64,000 nt of DNA from Haloarculaceae archaeon H-GB1-1 (GCA_029688825.1 JARUKX010000014.1:16438-80437); one strand, 5' to 3'; shown: positions 8,376 through 16,356, counted from the first letter of the stretch. A program made the numbers and translations. Notes: generated by a model not told the origin, from the sequence alone.

Positions 8376-9481
8376 CCGTCGAACACCTCCAGCGCGGACT
8401 CGATGCGGGTGAGTTCGTCGTCGGTCAGGTTCGGATGCACGGGGAGCGACAGGACCTCATCGGCCGCCTCCTCGGCGTTCGGAAGCTCGCGATAGAGACC
8501 CTCGTAGGCCGGCTGTTCGTGGATCGGCGTCGGATAGTAGACGCCGGTGTCGATGCCGTAATCGTCGAGATGGTCGACCAGTGCGTCCCTGTCGGCACAG
8601 CGAATCGTGTACTGATGGTAGGCGTGGGTACGGCCGGACGGTTCGTGCGGTGCCACGAGATCGGTCTCCGTCACGGTCTCGGTGAGTCGGCTGGCGTTCT
8701 TCCGGCGGGCCTCGACCATCTCATCGAGTCGTTTCAGCTGCTCTCGGCCGATTGCGGCTTCGAGGTCGGTCATCCGGAAGTTGTGGCCGACGCGGACGTG
8801 TTCGTAGCCCGACTCGTCCCGACCGTGGTTGATGAACTGCTCGGTGCGGTCGGCGATCTCCTCGTCGTCGGTCGTGACCATGCCGCCCTCGCCGGTCGTC
8901 ATGTTCTTCGTCGGGTAGAACGAGAAGGTGGCGACGTCGCCGAGGCTGCCGACGTCCTGGCCGTCGTAGGTCGCTCCGTGGGCCTGGGCGGCGTCCTCGA
9001 CGAGCGCGAGGTCGTACGTGTCGGCGATATCGCGGAGGTGGTCCATCTCGGCGGGGAGCCCGTAGAGGTGGACGGCGACGATGGCCTCGACCTCCTCGTC
9101 GTGGGTCCGGATCACGTCTTCGACCGCGTACGGGTCGAGGTTGTACGTCTCGGGGTCGATGTCCGCGAACAGGGGGACGCCGTTGCAGAGCCGGATGGCG
9201 TTGGCGGTCGCGACGAACGAGAACGGAGTCGTGACGACGCGGTCGCCCATGGAGACGCCGGCGGCGTGGAGCGCGGCGTGAAGCGCCGCGGTTCCGTTGG
9301 CCGTCGCGACGGCGCGGTCGGTCCCGCAGTAGGCGGCGTACTCCGACTGGAAGGCGTCGACTTCCGGGCCGCTGGCGAGGTGGCCCGACTCCAGTACGTC
9401 GGCGACGTGCTCGCGTTCGGCTGCCTCGATTCGCGGGTCGGCGATGGAGACGCGCGGTTCGGGTGGTGCCTGTTCGCTCAT
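8372..9481 (-). CDS. DegT/DnrJ/EryC1/StrS aminotransferase (WbpE-like)
   Basis: A 369-residue PLP-dependent sugar aminotransferase. Visible features are TANGTAALHAAL for phosphate binding (residues about 60-72), VEDAAQAHGA with the ring-contacting Asp163, and SFYPTKNMTTGEGG with Schiff-base Lys192. The C-terminal small domain has HAYHQYTIRC and GVYYPTPIHEQPAY, typical of the family. Length is normal. It overlaps the acetyltransferase and the oxidoreductase by four bases each. It would transfer an amino group from glutamate to a 3-keto-UDP-sugar in UDP-diacetamido-uronate synthesis; substrate assignment rests on the neighbours. Confidence 0.9.
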   Translation of the reverse strand: MSEQAPPEPRVSIADPRIEAAEREHVADVLESGHLASGPEVDAFQSEYAAYCGTDRAVATANGTAALHAALHAAGVSMGDRVVTTPFSFVATANAIRLCNGVPLFADIDPETYNLDPYAVEDVIRTHDEEVEAIVAVHLYGLPAEMDHLRDIADTYDLALVEDAAQAHGATYDGQDVGSLGDVATFSFYPTKNMTTGEGGMVTTDDEEIADRTEQFINHGRDESGYEHVRVGHNFRMTDLEAAIGREQLKRLDEMVEARRKNASRLTETVTETDLVAPHEPSGRTHAYHQYTIRCADRDALVDHLDDYGIDTGVYYPTPIHEQPAYEGLYRELPNAEEAADEVLSLPVHPNLTDDELTRIESALEVFDG

Positions 9482-10065
9482 GCGATCAGGTTCCCTCCGT
9501 CGAGCTCCGGTGGCAGTGGTTCGTGACGTGCGGGAACGCCGACGGCGAGCGTCTCCGGAGGGACGTCCTCGGTCACGACCGCCCCCGCGGCCACGAACGA
9601 CCCCTCGCCGACCGTGACGCCGGGCAGCACGGTCGCGTTCGCGCCGATAGAGACGTGGTCCTCGATGGTCGGCCCCACGAGGTCGTCGTCCTGTGACCTG
9701 ATGGGGTGCGTGTCGTTCGTCAGTACGGCGTAGGGACCGAGGAACACCTCGTTTCCGAGCGTCGTCTCCTGGGGCACGTACGCGCCCGTCTGGAGGCTGA
9801 CGTGCGACCCCACGTCGACGTGTCCGTCGACGACGGCCTTCGTTCCGACGAGAACGTCGTCGCCGATGGTCGTGTGCTCCCTGACGAGCGCGTCGTGCCC
9901 GGTCGTGAAGTCGTCGCCGATGGTAACGTCCGCGTAGACGACGGTCCCAGCCCTGATGGTCGCGTCGTCACCCACGGTGGTCCGTCCATCCGCGTCGGCG
10001 TGCGACCGGCCGAGTTCCGCGGACGCTGCGATTGTACAACCGCTCCCTGTCGTTATGTTCGACAT
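9478..10065 (-). CDS. Left-handed beta-helix acetyltransferase (WbpD-like)
   Basis: A 195-residue hexapeptide-repeat acyltransferase from the ATG at 10065 (MSNITTGSGCTIA), preceded by aggaga at a proper distance. Nearly the whole chain is [LIV]-G-x4 repeats (VGDDATIRAGTVVYADVTI and so on), with the HPIR loop and a final GVPARHEP segment usual for sugar N-acetyltransferases. It is the first gene of the four-gene operon and has an exact ATAACAAAGG motif about 52 bases upstream. Predicted role: acetyl-CoA-dependent acetylation of the 3-amino group made by the WbpE-like enzyme, giving a 2,3-diacetamido uronate sugar. Confidence 0.88.
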   Translation of the reverse strand: MSNITTGSGCTIAASAELGRSHADADGRTTVGDDATIRAGTVVYADVTIGDDFTTGHDALVREHTTIGDDVLVGTKAVVDGHVDVGSHVSLQTGAYVPQETTLGNEVFLGPYAVLTNDTHPIRSQDDDLVGPTIEDHVSIGANATVLPGVTVGEGSFVAAGAVVTEDVPPETLAVGVPARHEPLPPELDGGNLIA

Positions 10066-10111
10066 CGTAATCTTCTCTCCTGAAGGTCGTCGGTGACTTC
10101 CCGAACGCGAA

Positions 10112-10121
10112 CCTTTGTTAT
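10112..10121 (-). promoter_or_regulatory. ATAACAAAGG motif before diacetamido-sugar operon
   Basis: Exact ATAACAAAGG on the minus strand, centred about 52 bases before the acetyltransferase ATG. No earlier start codon lies at the 30-base position, so this transcript probably has a short leader holding the aggaga site. Confidence 0.6.
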
Positions 10122-10286
10122 GGACGACCTGTCCAGATAGAACGAACGTACTATCGATCGCCACCGCCGAGAGCGCCATAACGCCCCACTCTCCGGGCTA
10201 CGGTCTCCTCGGGTTAGGACGTTTCTGCCGTTCGAAAACGGACCTTAGGGAATCGTAGGTATCTGCTGCCTCTCTCAAGCAAATCA

Positions 10287-10295
10287 ATAACAAAG
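10287..10295 (+). promoter_or_regulatory. ATAACAAAG motif before glmS leader ORF
   Basis: Exact ataacaaag, 109 bases before glmS but centred 32 bases before an ATG at 10323 that opens a 24-codon leader ORF. Confidence 0.6.
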
Positions 10296-10322
10296 AGAGT
10301 CACCTGACAACCTCGGCAGTAC

Positions 10323-10397
10323 ATGTCTCTGTCGACCGACCGGTACGGAACTGACGATAGACTGGTGACGACGTCGCTGCTGACGGGCAGGAGGTAG
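10323..10397 (+). CDS. Possible glmS leader ORF (24 aa)
   Basis: Short ORF beginning MSLSTDRYGTDD. Its ATG lies 32 bases after the ATAACAAAG motif, the spacing of a leaderless start. Its last codons (ggc agg agg tag) contain the aggagg ribosome binding site for glmS, and the stop is two bases before the glmS ATG. This layout would couple glmS translation to the leader. No family recognised; ORFs of this length also occur by chance. Confidence 0.35.
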   Translation: MSLSTDRYGTDDRLVTTSLLTGRR

Positions 10398-10399
10398 CC

Positions 10400-12217
10400 A
10401 TGTGCGGTATCACTGCCTGTGTCGGCACCGACGACACCGTCGAGACGCTCCTCTCCGGTCTTCAGAATCTCGAATATCGGGGGTACGATTCGGCCGGACT
10501 CGCCGTCCAGAACGGCCACGGCGTCGACGTCTTCCGGCGCGAGGGCGAGGTCTCCCAGCTGGAGATGCGCGTCCGCGTCGCCGAACCGTCCGCCGGAGCG
10601 CTCGGTATCGGTCACACCCGATGGAGCACGCACGGGCCGCCCAGCGACGAGAACGCGCATCCGCACACCGACTGTACCGGTTCGATCGCGGTCGTCCACA
10701 ACGGCATCATCGAGAATCACGAAGAGCTGAAAGCGGAGCTTCGCGACCAGGGCCACATGTTCACGAGCGAGACGGACACCGAGGTCATCCCGCACCTCGT
10801 CGAGGAGTTCCTCTCGCGGGGCCAGTCCGTCGACGAGGCGTTCCGAAACGCGATGGACCGGCTCGACGGGAGCTACGCCGTCGCGATGATCTCCGAACTC
10901 GAAGACACCGTCTACGCCAGTCGGTCCGGCTCGCCACTGGTCCTGGGTCTGGGTGACGACGCTCGGTACCTCGCCAGCGACGTTCCCGCGTTCCTCGAGT
11001 ACACCGACCGCGTCATCTATCTCGAGGACGGCGACGTGGTGAAGCTCACCCCGGACGGCTACCGAATCACCGACGGCGAGGGCGAACGCGTCGACCGAAC
11101 CGCGTCCACCGTCGAGTGGGTGCCCGGAGACGCCGAGAAGAGTGGCTACGACCACTACATGCTCAAGGAGATCCACGAGCAACCGTCCGCCCTCCGGCAG
11201 ACCATCCAGGGCCGGGTCTATCCGCAGGACTACGACGTCGAACTCGAGGAGGTATCGACGTCGACGTTCGACGGCATCGAACGCGTCCAGTTCGTCGCGT
11301 GCGGTACCTCCTACCACGCGGCCGTGTACGGTAGCCAACTGCTCAACGAACGCGGCGTGCAGGCGGACGCCTTCCTGGCGAGCGAGTACGTCGTGAATCC
11401 GCCGCCCGCCGGCGAGAACACGCTCGTCGTCGGGGTCACCCAGAGCGGCGAGACGGCGGACACGCTTGCGGCACTTCGCGCGGCGAACCAGTCGAACGTG
11501 ACGACGCTCGCGGTCACCAACGTCGTCGGTTCGACGGCGGCACGGGAGTGCGACGACGCGCTGTTCATCCGCGCCGGTCCCGAGATCGGCGTCGCAGCGA
11601 CGAAGACGTTCTCCTCGCAGGTGGCCGCGCTCTGTATCCTCGCCGAGCACCTCGCGCCGCTCGCAACGGATACCGCCGCCAACGGTCACCGCTCGCTCCT
11701 GTCGGACCTCGCTGCTTTGCCGGGGCAGATCGACAGCGTCCTCACGCAATCGTCCGCCGGACAGCTGGCACAGCACTTCAGCGACAGCGACTCGTACTTC
11801 TTCATCGGGCGCGGGACCGCCTATCCCGTCGCGCTGGAGGGCGCGCTCAAGCTGAAGGAGATCACGTACGAGCACGCGGAAGGCTTCGCCGCGGGCGAGC
11901 TGAAACACGGGCCGCTCGCGCTGGTCACGTCGGAGACGCCGGTCGTGGCCATCGCGACGGGTCGACACGACGAGAAGCTCCGGAGCAACATCGAGGAGGT
12001 CCAGGCGCGGGGCGCGCCGGTCATCGTCGCCGCCAACGAGGAGTCGAAAGTCGCCGAGACGGCGGACTACGTCCTCGACGTGGGGTCGACGCACCCCGAC
12101 CTCGCGGGCGTCCTCGCCAACGTCCAGCTGCAGCTACTGGCGTATCACACGGCCGACCTCCTCGACCGACCGATCGACAAGCCGCGAAACCTCGCGAAGA
12201 GCGTCACCGTCGAGTAA
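10400..12217 (+). CDS. glmS: Glutamine--fructose-6-phosphate aminotransferase
   Basis: A 605-residue GlmS converting fructose-6-phosphate and glutamine to glucosamine-6-phosphate, the entry to UDP-GlcNAc. The N-terminal glutaminase domain has the processed nucleophile Cys2 (MCGITACVG), HTRWSTHG and DENAHPH. Two SIS isomerase domains follow, with CGTSYHA, TQSGETADTLAAL and GRGTAYPVALEGALKLKE. The C-terminus KPRNLAKSVTVE matches the family end with its catalytic Lys. Length is normal. It is divergent from the diacetamido-uronate operon, so precursor supply and sugar modification sit side by side. A clear aggagg ribosome binding site overlaps the leader ORF stop. Confidence 0.97.
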   Translation: MCGITACVGTDDTVETLLSGLQNLEYRGYDSAGLAVQNGHGVDVFRREGEVSQLEMRVRVAEPSAGALGIGHTRWSTHGPPSDENAHPHTDCTGSIAVVHNGIIENHEELKAELRDQGHMFTSETDTEVIPHLVEEFLSRGQSVDEAFRNAMDRLDGSYAVAMISELEDTVYASRSGSPLVLGLGDDARYLASDVPAFLEYTDRVIYLEDGDVVKLTPDGYRITDGEGERVDRTASTVEWVPGDAEKSGYDHYMLKEIHEQPSALRQTIQGRVYPQDYDVELEEVSTSTFDGIERVQFVACGTSYHAAVYGSQLLNERGVQADAFLASEYVVNPPPAGENTLVVGVTQSGETADTLAALRAANQSNVTTLAVTNVVGSTAARECDDALFIRAGPEIGVAATKTFSSQVAALCILAEHLAPLATDTAANGHRSLLSDLAALPGQIDSVLTQSSAGQLAQHFSDSDSYFFIGRGTAYPVALEGALKLKEITYEHAEGFAAGELKHGPLALVTSETPVVAIATGRHDEKLRSNIEEVQARGAPVIVAANEESKVAETADYVLDVGSTHPDLAGVLANVQLQLLAYHTADLLDRPIDKPRNLAKSVTVE

Positions 12218-12353
12218 GCACGGGGTAGGCCACCGCGAGCATCTTTCCTGAATCGACCGATTCCCACGATTTTCTGCGGTCGTTTGCGATGGACCCTCAT
12301 TCAAGGACACTTCGTTCGGGCCGTTCACGGGTCGTCACGGAAGTAGGTCCACT

Positions 12354-12361
12354 ATAACAAT
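12354..12361 (+). promoter_or_regulatory. ATAACAAAGG-type motif (variant) before DUF1616 gene
   Basis: Reads ctataacaatc, centred about 41 bases before the ATG at 12399. One of the weaker copies. Confidence 0.4.
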
Positions 12362-12398
12362 CACTCCCGTAACCCTCGCTCTCGACCACGCACGAACG

Positions 12399-13415
12399 AT
12401 GAACTACGAACGGTCTGGCTCGTCCGGTGTCCTCGAGACCATCCGGACGAACTCGCCCACGCTGACCGACGTCGCACTGATACTCGGCCTCCTGAGCGTC
12501 GCCGACGTGTTGCTGTTCCAACTCGATCTCGGACAGCCGCTTCGCGGGGTCATCGGGCTTCCCATCCTCGTCTTTCTTCCCGGATACGCACTGGTCGCGG
12601 CACTGTTCCCGCGACGTGCGGTCAGCGGTGACACGCACGCGTCGCGGCATCGCTTCCAGGACGTCGCCGAAGGTGCGATCGACTGGGTCGAACGCGTGAC
12701 GCTCTCGTTCGGGATGAGCGTCGCCCTGTTGCCCCTGCTCGGCATCGCCCTCTCGCTGACCGGCTTTGGCTACTCGACGTCGACCATCCTCGGAACGCTG
12801 AACGCCGTGATATTCGTCGGCCTGCTCGTCGGCGTCTTCCGCCGGTACAAGGTTCCAGAGTCCGAACGGTTCACGGTCTCGTTGAGCAGGGGGACGTCGA
12901 CGGCCGCGGAGTCGCTGTTCGGGGGGTCGACGCTCGAAACCACCCTCTCCATCGCTGTGGTCGGGATGATCCTCGTGGCCAGTGGTGCCCTCGGCTTCGC
13001 CCTCATGGCACCGGGCGACGGAGAGTCCTACACGACGATGTCGTTGGTGACCGAGAACGAGACCGGCGAGTACGTGACTGCGGGCTACCCGTCCGATCTC
13101 GCGACGGGCGAGTCGGGGTCGCTCGTCGTCGGCGTGACCAATCACGAGGACCGCGAGGTGTCGTACACGCTCGTCGCCGAGCTACAGCGGGTCGAACGCG
13201 CTGACGGGGACGTTACGGTGGAGTCCGAGCAACGGCTCGACCGCGAGACGCAGACGGTCGCGGACAACGAAACCTGGTACAGCGACCAGGTCGTCCGTGC
13301 AAACTCCGCCGGCGAGTACAGAGTCGTCTACCTCCTGTACCGGGACGACGAACCCGCCGAACCATCCATCGACAACGCCTATCGGTACGGCCACATCTGG
13401 GTGACAGTCGGCTGA
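12399..13415 (+). CDS. DUF1616 family membrane protein
   Basis: A 338-residue integral membrane protein. I see four to five hydrophobic helices: VALILGLLSVADVLLF (about 26-42), IGLPILVFLPGYALVAALF (52-70), ALLPLLGIALSLTGFG (108-124), ILGTLNAVIFVGLLVGVF (128-147) and TLSIAVVGMILVASGALGFAL (185-206). A soluble beta-rich domain (about 215-338) follows with VGVTNHEDREVSYTLVAEL, resembling the DUF1616 ectodomain. That domain is probably outside the cell. Function unknown; in haloarchaea such proteins commonly lie in surface-polysaccharide regions, consistent with this context. It is followed closely by the YdjM-like gene. Confidence 0.82.
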   Translation: MNYERSGSSGVLETIRTNSPTLTDVALILGLLSVADVLLFQLDLGQPLRGVIGLPILVFLPGYALVAALFPRRAVSGDTHASRHRFQDVAEGAIDWVERVTLSFGMSVALLPLLGIALSLTGFGYSTSTILGTLNAVIFVGLLVGVFRRYKVPESERFTVSLSRGTSTAAESLFGGSTLETTLSIAVVGMILVASGALGFALMAPGDGESYTTMSLVTENETGEYVTAGYPSDLATGESGSLVVGVTNHEDREVSYTLVAELQRVERADGDVTVESEQRLDRETQTVADNETWYSDQVVRANSAGEYRVVYLLYRDDEPAEPSIDNAYRYGHIWVTVG

Positions 13416-13457
13416 CGATGCTCGAAACGGGGCGGCACGTCGGGAGCGTGCGGTGAC

Positions 13458-14039
13458 ATGTGGCCGTGGGAGCATCTGGCATTCGGCTACGTTCTCTACT
13501 CCCTGCTCGCGCGGACCCATCCGGACTGGCGGCCGACGACGCTCGCTACCGGCGTGCTCGTCGTGGCGACGCAGTTGCCCGACCTCGTCGACAAGCCGCT
13601 CGGATGGGTATTCGACGTCTTTCAGTCGGGAAACGCGCTCGGACACTCGGTGCTCGTCGCCGCACCGGCGAGTCTCCTCGTGCTCGTGGGCGGTATCGTC
13701 TTCGGTCGTCGCGACGTCGCGGTAGCCTTCGTCGTCGGCTACGGCTCGCATCTCCTCGGCGACGTGCTGTATCCGCTCGTGACCCGCGGGACGGTCCCGC
13801 TGGCGAAATTCCTCTGGCCCGTCGTCGTGATCGAGAGCCCGACCGACGTCGGCGTGCTCCCGCGCGTCGAGGTCCTGTTCGAGCACTTCCTCGAGTTGCT
13901 GGCGGGACCGAACGGGTGGGTGTACCTCCTCCTCGAACTGGGGCTGCTCGCGTTCGCCGCGTCGCTGTGGGCGCTCGACGGCTTCCCCCTCGTGCGACCG
14001 TTCGTCAGGTCGCTCCGTCCGGACCGAAGCCACTCGTGA
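13458..14039 (+). CDS. YdjM-like membrane-bound metal-dependent hydrolase family
   Basis: A 193-residue polytopic membrane protein. The start MWPWEHLAFGYVLYSLL carries the family His near the N-terminus, and QLPDLVDKPLGW and GNALGHSVLVAAP supply the Asp and His residues characteristic of the LexA-binding/YdjM (DUF457-like) family. The YGSHLLGDVLYPL motif (His, Asp) completes the putative metal site. About four to five membrane helices. Catalytic activity of the family is not established. It lies 42 bases after the DUF1616 gene on the same strand and may be co-transcribed. Confidence 0.75.
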   Translation: MWPWEHLAFGYVLYSLLARTHPDWRPTTLATGVLVVATQLPDLVDKPLGWVFDVFQSGNALGHSVLVAAPASLLVLVGGIVFGRRDVAVAFVVGYGSHLLGDVLYPLVTRGTVPLAKFLWPVVVIESPTDVGVLPRVEVLFEHFLELLAGPNGWVYLLLELGLLAFAASLWALDGFPLVRPFVRSLRPDRSHS

Positions 14040-14142
14040 ACGTCGCTCGCGGCATTCGAGAATCGGGTTCGGTGAACCGACGCAGGGTAGTTCTGGGTCT
14101 CAGCTTCGTCCGTTTGAGGCGGACGTCGGGTGAAAGAAGGGC

Positions 14143-14152
14143 ATAACGAAGG
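14143..14152 (+). promoter_or_regulatory. ATAACAAAGG-type motif (one mismatch)
   Basis: Reads ataacgaagg, centred about 30 bases before the ATG of the leader ORF at 14177 and 125 bases before the acetyltransferase. Confidence 0.5.
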
Positions 14153-14176
14153 CCGACCCGACAGGAGGTGAACTCG

Positions 14177-14275
14177 ATGAGCGCGCTAGCCGATAGCCGC
14201 GTCGAGTGCCGTGCAGAACGTCGTCGCTCCTGGCACTCGTTCCCCGTTCGTGGCCGTCCGGGTGACGACTCGTGA
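14177..14275 (+). CDS. Possible leader ORF (32 aa) coupled to acetyltransferase
   Basis: ORF beginning MSALADSRVECRAERRRSW. It is preceded by a perfect aggaggtga ribosome binding site at 14163-14171 and an ATAACAAAGG-type motif 30 bases before its ATG. Its TGA stop overlaps the GTG start of the downstream acetyltransferase (GTGA), a typical coupling arrangement. The Arg-rich product matches no family I know. Confidence 0.4.
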   Translation: MSALADSRVECRAERRRSWHSFPVRGRPGDDS

Positions 14276-15378
14276 GTACGCTGAACGAGGCGACGACGTC
14301 TCGGCAGGTCGGCGACGGCTACGTACTCCGGCCCGGCGAGCGGTCCGACTGGAACGCAGTTCGGTCGCTGTACATCGAATGCGGCGGTCGCAGTGACGCG
14401 TGGTTCGCCTGGCGGTACGAGGATGCTCCCTCCGTGGAACGGGCCCCCATCGTCGTCGCCGAGGCAGACGGGGAGGTGGTCGGCGCGACGGCCAGTCGTG
14501 GGCTCCGACTCCGGTCCGGGTCGGCCGCTGCCGTCGCGTTACAGGTGGGAACGCCGGTCGTCGCTCCGGCACATCGCGACCGAGGGCTGCCCGCCGAGAT
14601 GGTCGCCTTCCTGCGTGATTGCGCCGAGCAGGACTGCGTTCTCACCGTTATGGACGACGGGACGCTGACGAACTGTCTCGGACCCGACTGGGTTCGGGTG
14701 CAGACACAGCCGACGTACTATCGCGTGCAGAACCCCGCGGGACTGCTGGACGACTCCCGGCGGTCGGTCCGTGCGCTCGCCCGTGCGCTGACGCCGCTCG
14801 CGCGGTCCTACACCGCTGTCAGGGACTCGCTCGCGCCGATATCTGCCGGCATCGACGTCACTCGACACGAGAGCGTTCCCGTCGCGACTTTCGTGGACCT
14901 CTATCGCCGTGCGGTCCCGTTCGGGCTCCACGCCGAGCGGGACCGACGGTTCTACGACTGGCGTCTGGAGACGCCGGCGTGGAGCTACCGGGCCTACACC
15001 GGCGGCCACGACGGCCCGAAAGTGGGCATCGTCACCGGCACGCGGACCGTCGACGGGACGCGCGAGGTCGCGCTGACGGACGTCGTCCCGCTCGTCGGCG
15101 TCCGACGGCGGCTCGCACTGACCGCCGTCCTGCGGCGTATCTGTCGGGACCACCCCGACGCCGACGTGGTGACGTGTCGTGGCTCGGCAGTCCCCGCGTC
15201 GTTGCTGTCCAAGTTCGGGTTTCGCCCGGATACGTCGGTCCCGATATCGGCTGTCACGAGTCCGGCCACGCTCGCGGTCGCTCCGGCTGGCGGGGACGGC
15301 AACCGTGAGGTCCTCGGCGTCGACGTGACCGAACCGACGTGCTGGCGACTGAGCGGTGTCGAGCAAGTCCCAGACTGA
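14272..15378 (+). CDS. GNAT family N-acetyltransferase
   Basis: A 368-residue protein with a GTG start at 14272 that overlaps a leader ORF stop. The N-terminal half looks like a GNAT domain: LRPGERSDWNAVRSLY (beta1/helix1), APIVVAEADGEVVGATASRG (central strands), VGTPVVAPAHRDRGLPAEMVAFL (acetyl-CoA loop, residues about 100-125) and TNCLGPDWVRVQTQPTYYRV. A second half (about 200-330) with WRLETPAWSYRAYTG and ADVVTCRGSA resembles another GNAT-like fold, so this is probably a tandem protein of the type seen in polysaccharide clusters. Substrate unknown; a surface sugar or lipid is plausible from context. Confidence 0.8.
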   Translation: MSTLNEATTSRQVGDGYVLRPGERSDWNAVRSLYIECGGRSDAWFAWRYEDAPSVERAPIVVAEADGEVVGATASRGLRLRSGSAAAVALQVGTPVVAPAHRDRGLPAEMVAFLRDCAEQDCVLTVMDDGTLTNCLGPDWVRVQTQPTYYRVQNPAGLLDDSRRSVRALARALTPLARSYTAVRDSLAPISAGIDVTRHESVPVATFVDLYRRAVPFGLHAERDRRFYDWRLETPAWSYRAYTGGHDGPKVGIVTGTRTVDGTREVALTDVVPLVGVRRRLALTAVLRRICRDHPDADVVTCRGSAVPASLLSKFGFRPDTSVPISAVTSPATLAVAPAGGDGNREVLGVDVTEPTCWRLSGVEQVPD

Positions 15379-15490
15379 GCTCAGCCGCCGTGTGTCCCGC
15401 TGAAGAAGTCGTTCAGAGAGCAACGTGGAGCCACCGCCTGCGTCAGGACGACGACTGATCCAGACACGTGTTCGTCGCGACTCCGTGCAG

Positions 15491-15760
15491 TCAGTCGCTT
15501 GCGTCCTGGATCGCGACCGACCCGTCGCTAGTCACTTCGACGACGCAGTCACCGTATCGAAACGTCACCACAGCGGGCGGCTCGCTCGGATTGCCCTCGA
15601 AGCCAGTGAACAACTCGTCGAGGGCGTCGGGGTCGATGACGTCGTACAACGGCGGCTCCAGCCTGGTCGGGTCCACGCCTTCGTGGGCGGCTAATGCGGT
15701 GACGACGGCCAGGCTGAGAGCGTCTTCATCCCGCATGTTCCGAGGCGAGTTATCCACCAC
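15491..15760 (-). CDS. HalOD1 output domain protein
   Basis: An 89-residue single-domain protein matching the halobacterial output domain 1 (HalOD1): helix SLAVVTALAAHEGVDP, signature LEPPLYDVIDPDALDELF, then strands VVTFRYGDCVVEVTSDGSVAI. I place the start at the GTG at 15760, because a TATATA element lies 28 bases before it, as expected for a leaderless message; an ATG at 15736 is the alternative. HalOD1 proteins are thought to act as signal-output modules, with partners unknown. Paralogues occur at 45691 and 52444. Confidence 0.82.
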   Translation of the reverse strand: MVDNSPRNMRDEDALSLAVVTALAAHEGVDPTRLEPPLYDVIDPDALDELFTGFEGNPSEPPAVVTFRYGDCVVEVTSDGSVAIQDASD

Positions 15761-15785
15761 GGTTGTACTCTACCGTGCAGACGTA

Positions 15786-15791
15786 TATATG
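15786..15791 (-). promoter_or_regulatory. TATA box of HalOD1 gene
   Basis: Sequence tatata in a GC-rich surrounding, centred 28 bases before the GTG at 15760. This fits a classical haloarchaeal TATA element of a leaderless transcript and contrasts with the ATAACAAAGG elements nearby. Confidence 0.5.
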
Positions 15792-15804
15792 CATCACCGC
15801 GGAT

Positions 15805-16125
15805 TCAATCGTCGTCGGTCATTTCGAGATACGGCTCGACGACCTCGAGATTTCCGCACAGCGAGACGGTTCCCGGGCCTCGTTCGAAATCGACGATGCT
15901 GGCGTCGTCGAGCTTCGGGAGGTGGACGTGGTAGAGCGCGGCGCGTACGTCGTCCAGTTCGACCTGTGGTTCCGAATCGGCTTCCCACTCCACGATTGCT
16001 TCCGCGAGGTCGTCCACGTCGACCGGTTCGCGCGACTGGCGGAGGTGATGGAGCACGTAGCGTCGCCGAGCGTCCGTGAGTAACTCGAAGACGGCACTCG
16101 TGTCCGGCGGTTGGTCAGTCCCCAT
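15805..16125 (-). CDS. DUF7344-like winged-helix protein, soluble
   Basis: A 106-residue protein from the ATG at 16125 (MGTDQPPDTS); upstream in-frame ATGs (16164, 16212) would add an unconvincing Tyr/Pro-rich extension. It consists of the DUF7344-like domain only: LLTDARRRYVLHHL, LAEAIVEWEADSE, VRAALYHVHLPKLDDASIVDF and a wing ending TVSLCGNLEVVEPYL. No membrane segment. It is the fourth paralogue in the window, followed by the HalOD1 gene on the same strand. It probably binds DNA; target unknown. Confidence 0.85.
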   Translation of the reverse strand: MGTDQPPDTSAVFELLTDARRRYVLHHLRQSREPVDVDDLAEAIVEWEADSEPQVELDDVRAALYHVHLPKLDDASIVDFERGPGTVSLCGNLEVVEPYLEMTDDD

Positions 16126-16241
16126 AACTACTGTCCAGCGTACCGGGTAATAGTCGTAACTCATACGATAAGTTACAGGTAAGGACAGCGGAGACGGCGG
16201 GAATGCGGTCATAATGGGCGGAAAGACGGAGAAGGGCGGCT

Positions 16242-16251
16242 ATAACAAAGG
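16242..16251 (+). promoter_or_regulatory. ATAACAAAGG motif before 16.4-19.2 kb operon
   Basis: Exact ataacaaagg, centred 32 bases before an ATG at 16278 and about 110 bases before the oxidoreductase start. Confidence 0.6.
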
Positions 16252-16277
16252 CCTACTCGTGGCGTATCCAGCACCGA

Positions 16278-16349
16278 ATGACCATCGAGACGAACGTCTT
16301 TCGGAGTACAGACGTGGCAACGTCGGACCGAGCGATGGGAGGGGCGTGA
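16278..16349 (+). CDS. Possible leader ORF (23 aa)
   Basis: ORF beginning MTIETNVFRSTD, with its ATG 32 bases after the ATAACAAAGG motif and its TGA eight bases before the oxidoreductase ATG. A gggagggg ribosome-binding-like stretch (about 16337-16344) lies inside its 3' end. The layout parallels the glmS leader. Chance cannot be excluded at this length. Confidence 0.3.
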   Translation: MTIETNVFRSTDVATSDRAMGGA

Positions 16350-16356
16350 CGTCCGC

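Noticed and set aside
10214..12094. Long open frame (626 codons) antisense to glmS
   Set aside because: It is the complement of a well-supported gene; composition is an artefact of high-GC third positions, with no domain or start signal.
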